From Sphaerisporangium melleum (GTDB taxonomy: Bacteria > Actinomycetota > Actinomycetes > Streptosporangiales > Streptosporangiaceae), in NCBI RefSeq assembly GCF_014646695.1, contig NZ_BMNT01000016.1, positions 1 through 40,611 on the forward strand: a stretch of 40,611 nucleotides of DNA. The letters are read 5' to 3'. The translations under genes and the position numbers were made by a program. The notes beneath the pieces were generated by a model. It saw only the letters and a program-made list of their open reading frames with translations. It was not told the DNA's origin and did no database searches. Positions 22,162-31,980 of the stretch are shown here, in pieces (the first letter of the stretch is position 1; each line of letters begins with the position of its first letter).

Positions 22162-24692
22162 TCAGGCGCCGCGCTGCTGCGCGCCGGTGCGCTCGCCCGC
22201 CAGGGCGACGGCGGCGTCGCGGGCCGCGGTGGTCTCCTCGACGGTCAGCGTGCGGTCGGCGGCCCGGAAGCGCAGGGTGTAGGCCAGGGACTTGTTGCCC
22301 TCGCCCACCTGAGCGCCGGTGTAGACGTCGAACAGCCGGATGGACTCCAGCAACTCGCCCGCGCCCTCGCGCAGAGCGGTCTCGACCTGCGCCACCGGGA
22401 TTTCGGCCGGGACGACCAGCGCGACGTCCTGGGTGGCCACCGGGTAGGCCGAGACCGGCCGGGCCTGCACCGGGCCGGGCAGGGCGACCTCCAGGACGGT
22501 CAGCTCGAGCTCCATCGCGCAGGTGCGCGGCGGCAGGCCGAACGCCTCCACGACCCGCGGGTGCAGCTCTCCCGCATGGCCGATCAGCTCGTCACCGGCG
22601 TACAGCGCGGCGCACCGGCCGGGGTGCCACGGTGTGTGCCGGTCGGCACGGACCACCGGCTCCACGCCGGCCTCCCGCGCGACGATGCGCGCGGCCTCGA
22701 TGGCGTCGGCCCAGCCCGCCGGGCGCCCCGCACCCCACCAGCCCGAGCGGTCGTGCTCGCCGGCGAGCACGACGCCCACCCGGAGCGGCTGGCGGGGAAG
22801 CGCCGCGGCGATGCCGGCCAGCTCGTCCTCGGCCGGTCTGCGGTCGACGCCGAGCACCGGCGCCTTGGCCGGGGCTCCCGGCTCGGGCAGGTAGACCAGG
22901 CCGGACTCGAACAGGGCCACGTCGCCGAAGCCGCGCCCCACGTTGCGCACCAGGGTCTTCAACAGCCCGGGCAGCAGGGTGGTGCGCATGAGCGGCTCGT
23001 CCTCGCTCAGCGGGTTGGCGAGCCGGACCGTGCGGCGCCGCGGGTCGTCCGCGGCGAGCTGCAGGCCGTCCAGATCGCGGGCGCCGATGAACGGGTAGGC
23101 GAGCGTCTCGACGTACCCGGCGGCGGCCAGGGCGCGCCCGACGCGGCGGCGCAGCCGCTGGGTCTCGGTGAGCCCCGCACCGGCCGGCGTGTCGGGCAGC
23201 ACCGAGGGAAGCCGCTCGTAGCCCTCGAGGCGGACGACCTCCTCGGCCAGATCGTTGGGGTCGGTCAGGTCGGGACGCCAGGACGGCGGGGTGACGGTCA
23301 GCAACTCGGCGGGGTTCGGCCCGTCGAGCAGGTCGGCGGGCGCCTCGGCGCCCGCCTGGCCGCCCGCGGCCCCCTGCGCGACGACCGTGCAGCCGACCTG
23401 CTCCAAGCGGTGCACGACCGTCTCACGGCCGTAGGCGACGCCGGCCACCCGGTCGGGGTGATCGGCGGGGATGACGATGGTGTGCGGCTCGGCGTCGACG
23501 TAGGCATGGGTGAGCCCGGGGTCCGCCGTGCCACCGCCGAAGGCGACGAGCATCTGCACCGCGCGCCACGAGGCGTACAGCGGCAGCTCGCGGTCGACGC
23601 CCCGCTCGAACCGGCGGGAGGCCTCGCTGACCAGGTTGTGCCGCCGCGACATGCGGGCGGTGCCGGTGGCCGAGAAGTGCGCGGCCTCGATGATCAGCTC
23701 GGTGGACTCCCCGGAGATCTCGGTGGACAGGCCGCCCATCGTTCCGGCCATCGAGATCGGCCCGGAGGCGTCGGTGATCAGAATGTCCTCGGGGTGGAGC
23801 TCCCGGGTGACATGGTCGAGCGTCTCGAGCCGCTCACCCGGCTCGGCCCGGCGCACGACGATGGGCCCGGTGAGCTTGGTGCGGTCGAAGGCGTGCAGCG
23901 GCTGGCCCAGCTCGAGCATCAGGTAGTTGGTGACGTCGACGGCCAGCGACACCGGCCGCATGCCGGCCCGCGACAGGCGGACCTGCATCCACATCGGGGT
24001 CTCCGCCGACTGGTCGAAGCCGGAGACCGAGCGCAGGACGAACCGGTCGCAGGCCGTCGGGTCGGCGATGGAGGCCGGATAGGACTCCTCGTCGAAGGCC
24101 GGCGGCTCGATGTCGGCCGGGTCACGCCAGGGCACGCCGAAGGCGGTGGCGACCTCGCGGGCGACGCCCCTGATCGACAGGGCGTACCCGCGGTCGGGGG
24201 TGACCTCCAGCTCGATCACGTCGTCGCGCAGCCCGAGAAGCTCGACCACGTCGGCGCCGAGGTGGGTGCCGGCGGGCAGGATCAGGATGCCACTGTGGTC
24301 CTCGCCGATGCCGAGCTCGCGGGCCGAGCAGATCATGCCGTCGGACACCCGGCCGTAGGTCTTGCGGGAGCCGACCTCGAAGCCGCCGGGCAGCACGGCG
24401 CCGGGCAGCGCGACCGGGACCCGGTCGCCCACGGCGAAGTTGGTCGCGCCGCAGATGACCCAGCGCGGGGCGGCCTCGCCGACCTCCAGCGAGCAGTAGC
24501 GGATCGGCTTCTTGAAGTCGGTGAGCTCCTCGATGGACAGGACCTCGCCGACCACGACGTTCTTGATGTCATCGCCGACCGACTCGATGGCCTCCAGCTT
24601 GAGGCCGGCCGCGGTGAGCTTCTCGGCGACCTCGTGGGCGGTGGCCGCCGGCAGGTCGACGTACTCCCGCAGCCAGGAGAGCGGGAACTTCA

Positions 24693-24693
<1 letters not shown>
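22162..24693 (-). CDS. pheT: Phenylalanyl-tRNA synthetase, beta subunit
   Basis: Beta chain of the (alpha-beta)2 enzyme that charges tRNA(Phe). Domains in order: N-terminal part with the EMAP/tRNA-binding-like OB fold (about 40-150, with [18 protein letters not shown] and [12 protein letters not shown]), the B3/4 editing domain (about 225-385), B5, a catalytic-like core, and the C-terminal anticodon-binding FDX-ACB domain (from about 745, [14 protein letters not shown]). Length 843 aa, normal for actinobacteria. The ATG shares one base with the pheS stop (TGATG), so the subunits are made coupled. A strong hairpin follows the stop. Confidence 0.96.
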
Positions 24694-26003
<1,310 letters not shown>

Positions 26004-27083
26004 TCAGCCGAAGTCAGGGGTGCCGGCGGGCATGGTAAATCGGAACTCGGCGCCCCCGCCGGGCGCCCGCTGCACGGAGATCGTGCCGCCGTGGGCCTCC
26101 ACGAGGCCCTTGACGATGAACAGGCCGAGACCGGTGCCACCGCGGCGGCGCCCGTTGCCGCGCCAGAACTGCCGGAAGACGCGCGAGGCCAGCTCGGGCG
26201 CCACACCCTCGCCCTGGTCACGCACGGACACGGCAACTCCCCACTCGACGGGCTCCACCACTATCGTCACCGTACCTCGCCCGTGACGCACCGCGTTTTC
26301 CAGCAGGTTGCCGAGGATCTGGTCGATCTTGTCCTGGTCGAGCCACATCTCGGGCAGCTCGCCATCGACCTGCAGCCGGAAGCGCTCCTCGGGCTCCCCC
26401 GCCGCCACCCGGCCCTCGATGATCTTGCGTGCTCGGGCCGGGACGTCCACCACCTGGCGGTGGATCTGCAGCCGGCCGGACTCGATGCGCGACACGTCGA
26501 GCAGCTCGGTGATCAACCGGGTGACCCGGTCGGCGTCGGCGTTGACGGTCTCGAGCATCACGCGCTTCTGGTCGTCGGTGAAGCGGTCCCACTTGGCCAG
26601 CAGGGTGGCGGTGAACCCCTTGACGCTGGTGAGCGGGGAGCGCAGCTCGTGCGCGACGGTCGAGACCAGGTCGGCGCGGCTGCGCTCGAGGCGGGCGCGC
26701 GCGGCGGCGTCGCGCAGGGTGACCACGACGCGCACGACATCGCCGCCGCGAGCGGGCCTGCGGACGAAGCGGGCGGCGACCAGCAGCTCGTGGCCGCCGG
26801 GGAGGTAGAGCGAGCATTCGGGCTGGCGGCTGCGGATGCGCAGGCCCCCGTAGGCGTCCAGCCACTTCCACCAGTCGCGGCCGTCGTCGTCCCGGAAGGG
26901 CAGCACGTCGGGGAAGTGCTTGCCGACGACGTCGTCGTCCACCCCGGTCAGCCGGCACGCGGCGCGATTGACCGCGACCACCCGGCCACGGGCGTCGGCC
27001 ACGATCACACCCTCGGGAAGGTCGTCGACGTCGATCGAGCACACGGCATCGGCGCTTCGCCGGTGGGTTTGCTCGCCGCGCAC
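26004..27083 (-). CDS. Soluble PAS-domain sensor histidine kinase
   Basis: Cytoplasmic two-component sensor: no transmembrane segment is visible. An N-terminal PAS domain (about 18-125) with GVIVADARGRVVAVNRAACRLTG is followed by the HisKA dimerisation domain, whose phospho-acceptor is His145 in STVAHELRSPLTSVKGF, and an HATPase domain with N-box DQILGNLLENAVRHG, G1 DQGEGV and G2 GTGLGLFIVKG. Length 359 aa. The GTG at 27083 was preferred over the ATG at 27086 because AGGGAGG lies 5 bases before it but only 2 bases before the ATG. No response regulator is adjacent, so it is an orphan kinase. It sits between the RNA methyltransferase gene and pheS, on the same strand. Confidence 0.88.
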   Translation of the reverse strand: MRGEQTHRRSADAVCSIDVDDLPEGVIVADARGRVVAVNRAACRLTGVDDDVVGKHFPDVLPFRDDDGRDWWKWLDAYGGLRIRSRQPECSLYLPGGHELLVAARFVRRPARGGDVVRVVVTLRDAAARARLERSRADLVSTVAHELRSPLTSVKGFTATLLAKWDRFTDDQKRVMLETVNADADRVTRLITELLDVSRIESGRLQIHRQVVDVPARARKIIEGRVAAGEPEERFRLQVDGELPEMWLDQDKIDQILGNLLENAVRHGRGTVTIVVEPVEWGVAVSVRDQGEGVAPELASRVFRQFWRGNGRRRGGTGLGLFIVKGLVEAHGGTISVQRAPGGGAEFRFTMPAGTPDFG

Positions 27084-27225
27084 CATCGCCTCCCTCGACC
27101 CCTACAGCGCCGACAATAGCGGGTTTCCCGCACCGTGCGGCAGCCCCGCGCCGGGGCGGGACGGCCTACCATGCCCAGTAGGTGGCGACTTGTCCGGTAA
27201 GTAATTTTCGGACCGGCCACAGGGC

Positions 27226-28029
27226 TCAGCGGCCACGCCGCTCCCTCGCCGACGCGTACAGGCAGACGGCCGCGGCCGTCGCGAGGTTCAGGCTCTCGGC
27301 GCGTCCGTAGATGGGCACCCGGACCACCTCGTCGGCCAGGGCGAGGATCTCCTCCGGCAGGCCCCACGCCTCGTTGCCGAAGATCCAGGCCGTCGGCCCG
27401 GCCAGGTCCACGTCGTCGAGGGTCTTGCCGCCCGCGCCGTCGGCCGCCAGGACGCGCAGACCCTTGTCCTTCAGATGCCGCACCGTCTCGGCCACCGGGG
27501 CGGAGGTGACGACGGGCAGATGGAACAGGCTTCCCGCGCTCGCCCGGACGCACTTGCCGTTGTAGGGGTCCACCGAGGCGTCGGTGAACACCACGGCGTC
27601 GGCGCCCGCGGCGTCGGCCGTGCGCAGGACGGTGCCCGCGTTGCCCGGATCACGGACGTGGGCGAGCACGGCCACCAGGCCCGCGTCCTCGGTGACCGCC
27701 TCGGCCAAGGGGACGTGGACGAAGCGGCAGACGGCGAGCAGCCCTTGGGGGGTGACGGTCTGGGCGAGCTCCGCCATCACCTCACCGCTGGCCCCGAACA
27801 CCGGCACGCCGGCCAGCCGCGCGGCGGTGACGATGTCGGCGTGCCTGCTCTCGGCCTCGGCCGTGGTGAACAGCTCCACGGCGACGCCCGGCAGGGCCAG
27901 GGCCTCCCGTACGGCCTGCGGGCCCTCGGCGAGGAAGGCGCGGTCGCGGTCTCTGAAGGCCCGCTTGGTCAGGCGCTTGGCGGCCTTGACCCGCGGGGAC
28001 TTGATGTTGGTCAGCTCTGAACCGGCCAT
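27226..28029 (-). CDS. SpoU/TrmH-family RNA 2'-O-methyltransferase
   Basis: SPOUT-fold methyltransferase acting on the ribose 2'-OH of rRNA or tRNA with S-adenosylmethionine. Motif 1 is HVRDPGNAGTVLRTADAAG, motif 2 is WIFGNEAWGL, and motif 3 is VPIYGRAESLNLATAAAVCLYA at the knotted C-terminus. The N-terminal domain with FLAEGPQAVREAL resembles the substrate-binding part of RlmB/TsnR-type enzymes. Length 267 aa. ATG at 28029 follows a G-rich ribosome site; the frame is open to 28134 without homology. It lies downstream of rplT behind an intrinsic terminator. The exact target nucleotide cannot be read from the sequence. Confidence 0.9.
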   Translation of the reverse strand: MAGSELTNIKSPRVKAAKRLTKRAFRDRDRAFLAEGPQAVREALALPGVAVELFTTAEAESRHADIVTAARLAGVPVFGASGEVMAELAQTVTPQGLLAVCRFVHVPLAEAVTEDAGLVAVLAHVRDPGNAGTVLRTADAAGADAVVFTDASVDPYNGKCVRASAGSLFHLPVVTSAPVAETVRHLKDKGLRVLAADGAGGKTLDDVDLAGPTAWIFGNEAWGLPEEILALADEVVRVPIYGRAESLNLATAAAVCLYASARERRGR

Positions 28030-28099
28030 GTGCCCCCCTGTGGGACCCCAGGAGCGTCGCGGCGCCCGCGAGTCCCGCCCGGGCGCCGCCGCGAAAAGC

Positions 28100-28132
28100 G
28101 AACGACCCGCTCCCCGAGAGAACGAGTCGTTC
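28100..28132 (-). terminator. Intrinsic terminator of infC-rpmI-rplT
   Basis: GAACGAC (28100-28106) and GTCGTTC (28126-28132) form the base of an interrupted stem-loop, with further pairs inside. On the minus strand the stem is followed by CGCTTTTCGC, giving a four-T run. It lies 15 bp after the rplT stop. Confidence 0.65.
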
Positions 28133-28147
28133 ACGGTCGTGCGTGGA

Positions 28148-28531
28148 TCAGCCGGCGACCGGCGCGTTCACATCGGCCGGCAGTGCCTTCCTGGCGGCCT
28201 CGGCCAGCGCGGTGAAGGCCTGGCTGTCGTTGACGGCGAGGTCGGCGAGGATCTTACGGTCGACCTCCACACCGGCGGCCTTCAGGCCCTGGATGAACCG
28301 GTTGTAGGTGATGCCGTTCGCGCGCGCCGCGGCGTTGATGCGCTGGATCCACAGGCGCCGGAAGGTGCCCTTCTTGTCCTTGCGGTCGCGGTAGGCGTAG
28401 GTCAGAGAGTGGAGCATCTGCTCCTTGGCCTTGCGGTACAGCCGCGACCGCTGACCCCGGTAACCACTCGCCCGCTCGAGGACGACGCGGCGCTTCTTCT
28501 TGGCGTTGAGCGCCCGCTTTACGCGTGCCAT
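28148..28531 (-). CDS. rplT: 50S ribosomal protein L20
   Basis: Primary binding protein needed early in assembly of the large subunit. The sequence is clearly L20: [63 protein letters not shown] and ILADLAV. Length 127 aa. ATG at 28531 is preceded by GGGGAG at 8 bases. It is the third gene of the infC-rpmI-rplT operon, 24 bp after rpmI. In several bacteria L20 represses this operon by binding the mRNA; whether it does so here is open. Confidence 0.98.
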   Translation of the reverse strand: MARVKRALNAKKKRRVVLERASGYRGQRSRLYRKAKEQMLHSLTYAYRDRKDKKGTFRRLWIQRINAAARANGITYNRFIQGLKAAGVEVDRKILADLAVNDSQAFTALAEAARKALPADVNAPVAG

Positions 28532-28555
28532 TGTTCTATCTCCCCGGGGGTTCGG

Positions 28556-28750
28556 TTACTTGCCGAGCAACTTCTTGATCTTCTTGGTGTCGGCATCGGA
28601 CATGACGACCTCAGGCTTCAGACGGCGCGTCAGCGTCGACGACTTCCACTCGTTGTAGTGGGCACGGTTCGCACGACGGCGAATGATCTTTCCGCTTCCG
28701 CTCAGGCGGAACCGCTTCTTCGCACCGCTGTGCGTCTTCATCTTCGGCAT
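28556..28750 (-). CDS. rpmI: 50S ribosomal protein L35
   Basis: Small basic large-subunit protein of 64 residues. [20 protein letters not shown] and [10 protein letters not shown] are typical of L35. ATG at 28750 has GGGAGAG upstream. It is the second gene of the infC-rpmI-rplT operon, 136 bp after infC; that gap contains a hairpin that may tune how much of the transcript continues. Confidence 0.98.
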   Translation of the reverse strand: MPKMKTHSGAKKRFRLSGSGKIIRRRANRAHYNEWKSSTLTRRLKPEVVMSDADTKKIKKLLGK

Positions 28751-28859
28751 CTCAGCCGTCTCTCCCTCGTTCGTCCGTGCCGATATTCCGGGTCAAGGCG
28801 CCGCAGCCAGGCATATGCCCGGCTGTGGCACCTCACCCGGTGTCGGTGTTCTCTCGCTT

Positions 28860-28882
28860 CCCCGCCGGATCGTCAGGCGGGG
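28860..28882 (-). terminator. Hairpin between infC and rpmI
   Basis: CCCCGCC (28860-28866) and GGCGGGG (28876-28882) form a perfect 7-bp stem with a 9-base loop, beginning four bases after the infC stop. Without a T-run it may be an attenuator or an RNA-processing or stability element rather than a full terminator. Confidence 0.4.
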
Positions 28883-28886
28883 TGCG

Positions 28887-29504
28887 TCACTCCTGCGATT
28901 CCGATGCCGGCGCCAACTCGGCGTCGACGTCGTGCTCCGGATCGCCGGGAGCGCCCGAGCGGGCCGCGGCCCGCTCGGCCTTGGCCTCGGCCTTCTTCTT
29001 GTGCGGCCCGATCACCATGATCATGTTCCGGCCGTCCTGCTTGGGCTGGGACTCGACGAAGCCGAGCTCCGTCACATCCTCCGCCAGCCGCTGCAGGAGC
29101 CGGAAACCCAGCTCGGGGCGGGACTGCTCACGCCCGCGGAACATGATCGTGACCTTGACCTTGTCCCCCGCTTTGAGGAACCGCACGACGTGACCCTTCT
29201 TGGTCTCGTAGTCGTGCGGATCGATCTTCGGCCGGAGCTTGATCTCCTTGATGATCGTGTGCGCCTGGTTGCGACGCGCCTCGCGTGCCTTCATCGCGGA
29301 CTCGTACTTGAACTTGCCGTAGTCCATGAGCTTGCACACGGGCGGGCGAGCGGTGGCAGCGACCTCGACCAGATCGAGGTCGGACTCCTGGGCCAGCTTC
29401 AGGGCGTCCCCGATGGAGACGATGCCGACCTGCTCGCCGTTCGGGCCGACGAGGCGGACCTCGGGCACACGAATGCGCTCGTTGATGCGGGGCTCAGTGC
29501 TGAT
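28887..29504 (-). CDS. infC: Translation initiation factor IF-3, ATC start codon
   Basis: Binds the 30S subunit, keeps it from 50S and checks the start codon. The IF3-N domain ([35 protein letters not shown]) and the IF3-C domain ([36 protein letters not shown]) are complete, with an acidic Ala-rich tail. The start is set at ATC (29504-29502): a perfect AGGAGGT lies 4-5 bases upstream, and the protein then begins ISTEPRIN, matching where IF3 homologues begin. No ATG or GTG with a ribosome site exists nearby; the nearest ATG in frame is 74 codons upstream, before the leader hairpin. A non-standard infC start that IF3 itself discriminates against is the established basis of its autoregulation in E. 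coli. Length 205 aa. Confidence 0.95.
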   Translation of the reverse strand: MSTEPRINERIRVPEVRLVGPNGEQVGIVSIGDALKLAQESDLDLVEVAATARPPVCKLMDYGKFKYESAMKAREARRNQAHTIIKEIKLRPKIDPHDYETKKGHVVRFLKAGDKVKVTIMFRGREQSRPELGFRLLQRLAEDVTELGFVESQPKQDGRNMIMVIGPHKKKAEAKAERAAARSGAPGDPEHDVDAELAPASESQE

Positions 29505-29756
29505 GGGACCTCCTAGGTACCTGGCATACTTCCGCGTTCGTGCTCGACCGTGCCCCGGGACCTCGCGCCGAACGCGAAAAAGCCCCGCACGTCGCGCATG
29601 CGGGGCCACCGAGCCCCCCGGCCGTGACCGGAGAACCCACCGGAGGAAGTCCGGCAGTGATCCTGTGACCCGTCGACCTCGCGGCCGATCAGGTGGGAGG
29701 AAGACCTCCGCTTGCGCGTCCGGCACTCACACCGGACCGATCAAGCAGTTACGTTA
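29505..29756 (-). promoter_or_regulatory. Structured 5' leader of infC-rpmI-rplT
   Basis: About 240 bases of gene-free sequence precede infC. A -10-like TAACGT (29756-29751), with a weak TTCGGT 18 bases upstream, could start it. On the minus strand a GTCCGG/CCGGAC hairpin (29737-29718, 8-base loop) and GC-rich segments come first, then a terminator hairpin with five T's (29606-29577), then the AGGAGGT ribosome site. This is the layout of a cis-acting attenuated leader for translation genes, but the ligand or protein is not known. Confidence 0.5.
29577..29606 (-). terminator. Attenuator-type terminator in the infC leader
   Basis: GCCCCGCA (29582-29589) pairs perfectly with TGCGGGGC (29599-29606). 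On the minus strand the stem is followed at once by TTTTT (29581-29577). It ends 72 bases upstream of the infC start codon, so it must be avoided for infC to be expressed from the upstream promoter. Confidence 0.7.
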
Positions 29757-29786
29757 CCACAACACGCCGCATCCACCGAATCATCC

Positions 29787-29819
29787 CCACCCCTGATCAC
29801 GCAGCGCGATCAGGGGTGG
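29787..29819 (-). terminator. Terminator hairpin after aroE
   Basis: CCACCCCTGATC (29787-29798) pairs exactly with GATCAGGGGTGG (29808-29819) over 12 bp with a 9-base loop, 16 bp past the aroE stop. No T-run follows. It separates the alaS-aroE group from the infC leader. Confidence 0.7.
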
Positions 29820-29835
29820 CGTGGACGGGGAGCGA

Positions 29836-30660
29836 TCAGCCGGCCGCACGGGCGAGGATCTCGGCCTCGCCCGCGGCACGGACGGGCTCCACGGGGACGG
29901 GCGAGCGTCCGGTGTACAGCTCGACCTGGCGGATGGCCTGGTGGAGCAGCATGGACAGACCGCCGATGACCGTCCCGCCCTTGTCGCGGACGGCGCGGGC
30001 GAGCGGTGTCGGCCAGGGGGCGTACACGACGTCGAAGACGGCCGGGACGGCGGCCAGCGCGCCCGCGTGGGCGTCCGCGGCGCCGGACGGCAGCGTCGAG
30101 ATCGCCAGATCGGCCTCCAGAGCGGTGGCGAGTTCCCCGAAGCCGCGCACGGTCAGCGTCATGCCGAGCCGTTCGGCCGCCTCGGCGGTCTCCCTCGCCC
30201 GCGCGGCCTCCCGGACGACCAGCGTGGCCTCCCGCAGCCCCAGCTCGCGCAGCGCGGCCAGCGCCGACCCGGCCGTCGCCCCGCCGCCGAGGACGACCGC
30301 CGCCCGCGGGGCCGTCACCCCGGCCTCGGCGAGCGCCCGGACCATGCCGTACACGTCGGTGTTCTCGCCGTGCCGGGCGCCGTCACGGAAGATCACCGTG
30401 TTCACCGCACCCACCTGGACGGCGAGGTCGGCCACGGTGTCCAGCAGCGGGAACACCACCCGCTTGAGCGGCATGGTCAGCGACAGGCCGGCCCACTCGG
30501 GGCCGAGGCCCGCCAGCAGCCCGGCCAGGCCCTCCTCGCCGCACTCGATCGCGTCGTACCGCCATCCGCGCAGGCCGAGGGCCCGGTAGGCGGCGCGGTG
30601 CAGAGCGGGCGACAGGGAGTGGGCGATCGGGGAGCCGAGCACGGCCGCGCGTCGTTCCAT
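29836..30660 (-). CDS. aroE: Shikimate dehydrogenase
   Basis: Reduces 3-dehydroshikimate to shikimate with NADPH in aromatic amino acid synthesis. The N-terminus GSPIAHSLSP is the shikimate-binding signature; Lys66 in LTMPLKR and Asp102 in ENTDVYG form the catalytic pair; VVLGGGATAGSALAAL is the nucleotide-binding loop. Length 274 aa. The ATG shares one base with the mltG stop (TGATG). In many actinobacteria aroE is followed by other shikimate genes; here a terminator and infC follow instead. Confidence 0.92.
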   Translation of the reverse strand: MERRAAVLGSPIAHSLSPALHRAAYRALGLRGWRYDAIECGEEGLAGLLAGLGPEWAGLSLTMPLKRVVFPLLDTVADLAVQVGAVNTVIFRDGARHGENTDVYGMVRALAEAGVTAPRAAVVLGGGATAGSALAALRELGLREATLVVREAARARETAEAAERLGMTLTVRGFGELATALEADLAISTLPSGAADAHAGALAAVPAVFDVVYAPWPTPLARAVRDKGGTVIGGLSMLLHQAIRQVELYTGRSPVPVEPVRAAGEAEILARAAG

Positions 30661-31823
30661 CAGCCGGCCGCCTGGTTGCGGTTGAACTCCTCGACGAACT
30701 TGTCGTGCTCGGCCTGGGAGTCGGTGTACTTGGTGATGCCGCGCTTGGTGTCGACGGTCACGAAGAACAGCCAGGGACCGTCGGCCGGCTCGAGGGCGGC
30801 CTTGATGGCGTCCTCGCCCGGGTTGCCGATCGGGCCGGGCGGCAGGCCGGGGTGCGCGTAAGTGTTGTACCGCGACTTGTTCTTGGTCTCGGCGTGGGTG
30901 GCCGCGACGCCGAACTTGTTCAGCGCGTACATGACGGTGCTGTCCATCTGCAGCATCATCGGCGGCGTGCGCTCGAGGCGGTTGTAGATCACGCGGGCGA
31001 TCTTCGCCATGTCGCGCTTGCTGCCGGACTCGGCCTGCACGATGCTCGCGATCGTCATGATCTCCATCGGCGTGTGACCGAGGCGTCTTGCCCCTTCGGC
31101 CAGCCCGACGTCGTCGGCGGCCTTCTTGTAACGGGCGACCATGGCGGCGAGCAGATCCTCCGGCGTGGACTTCGGCGACACCTCGTAGGTCGCCGGGAAG
31201 GCGAAGCCCTCCAGCCGCTTCCTGGCGTAGGAGGGCAGGTCGAGCGCCTCGGCGTCCTTGGCGGCCTTCTGGAAGTCGCGCACCGGCCGGCCGGTGGCCG
31301 TGGCTAGCTGCTGGAGGATCTGGGAGAGCCGCAGACCCTCGCGCAGGGTCAGCGTCGTCTGCAGGCGGCGCTCGGGGTCCAGCAGGGGGACGGCCGCCGC
31401 CGCGGACATGCCCTTGCGCAGCTTGTAGTCGCCGGGCTGCAGCGAGGCGCTCTTGCCGGCGGCGCCGATCGCGTTGATGAACGCCCGCTCGCTGGCGACG
31501 ACACCCTGATCGACGAGGGTCTGGGCGACCTCCGAGGCGCTCTGCCCCTGCTTGATCTCCACGACGACCTCACCGGTGCCCTGCCCGGTGAAGTCCTTGG
31601 GGACCGCCACGCCCCGCAGCCAGTTGTAGCCGTAGTAGCCGCCGGCGCCGAGGACACCGACGATGATGACCATGGCGGCCAGGAACGCCACGTAGCCCTT
31701 GCGCCGCTGGCGGCGCTGGCGCTTCTTGCTGCGCCTCTGGGCCGATCGGGAACCACGAGACCGGCGCCGGGGACCCTCGTCGTCCTCGGCACCCAGCAAG
31801 CCATCGAGGTCGAGATCGTTCAT
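30660..31823 (-). CDS. mltG: Endolytic murein transglycosylase MltG, first copy (aroE-proximal)
   Basis: Inner-membrane lytic transglycosylase that cuts nascent glycan strands and so sets their length. A basic cytoplasmic N-terminus is followed by one membrane helix (about 43-66, FLAAMVIIVGVLGAGGYYG), a LysM-like region (EVVVEIKQGQSASEVAQTL), and the YceG catalytic domain with the catalytic Glu265 in ASIVQAESG, then MDSTVMYAL and [18 protein letters not shown]. Length 387 aa from ATG at 31823; a TTG at 31838 is possible but lies too close to its GGGAG. A second mltG gene lies 157 bp upstream. Confidence 0.9.
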   Translation of the reverse strand: MNDLDLDGLLGAEDDEGPRRRSRGSRSAQRRSKKRQRRQRRKGYVAFLAAMVIIVGVLGAGGYYGYNWLRGVAVPKDFTGQGTGEVVVEIKQGQSASEVAQTLVDQGVVASERAFINAIGAAGKSASLQPGDYKLRKGMSAAAAVPLLDPERRLQTTLTLREGLRLSQILQQLATATGRPVRDFQKAAKDAEALDLPSYARKRLEGFAFPATYEVSPKSTPEDLLAAMVARYKKAADDVGLAEGARRLGHTPMEIMTIASIVQAESGSKRDMAKIARVIYNRLERTPPMMLQMDSTVMYALNKFGVAATHAETKNKSRYNTYAHPGLPPGPIGNPGEDAIKAALEPADGPWLFFVTVDTKRGITKYTDSQAEHDKFVEEFNRNQAAG

Positions 31824-31980
31824 AGGTGCGTTCGCCAATCTCCCGGTCGGACCGGCCCGCCGTCAAGCGAGTACCCAGAATCGGTCCGATTCACCGGGTG
31901 CGGGGTCGCTCCGACGCCGGGCGGCGCGCCGGCCCGGGTCGCCGGGCGCGTACGGGAGGAGTTCGCCGTACCTCCGGGCA

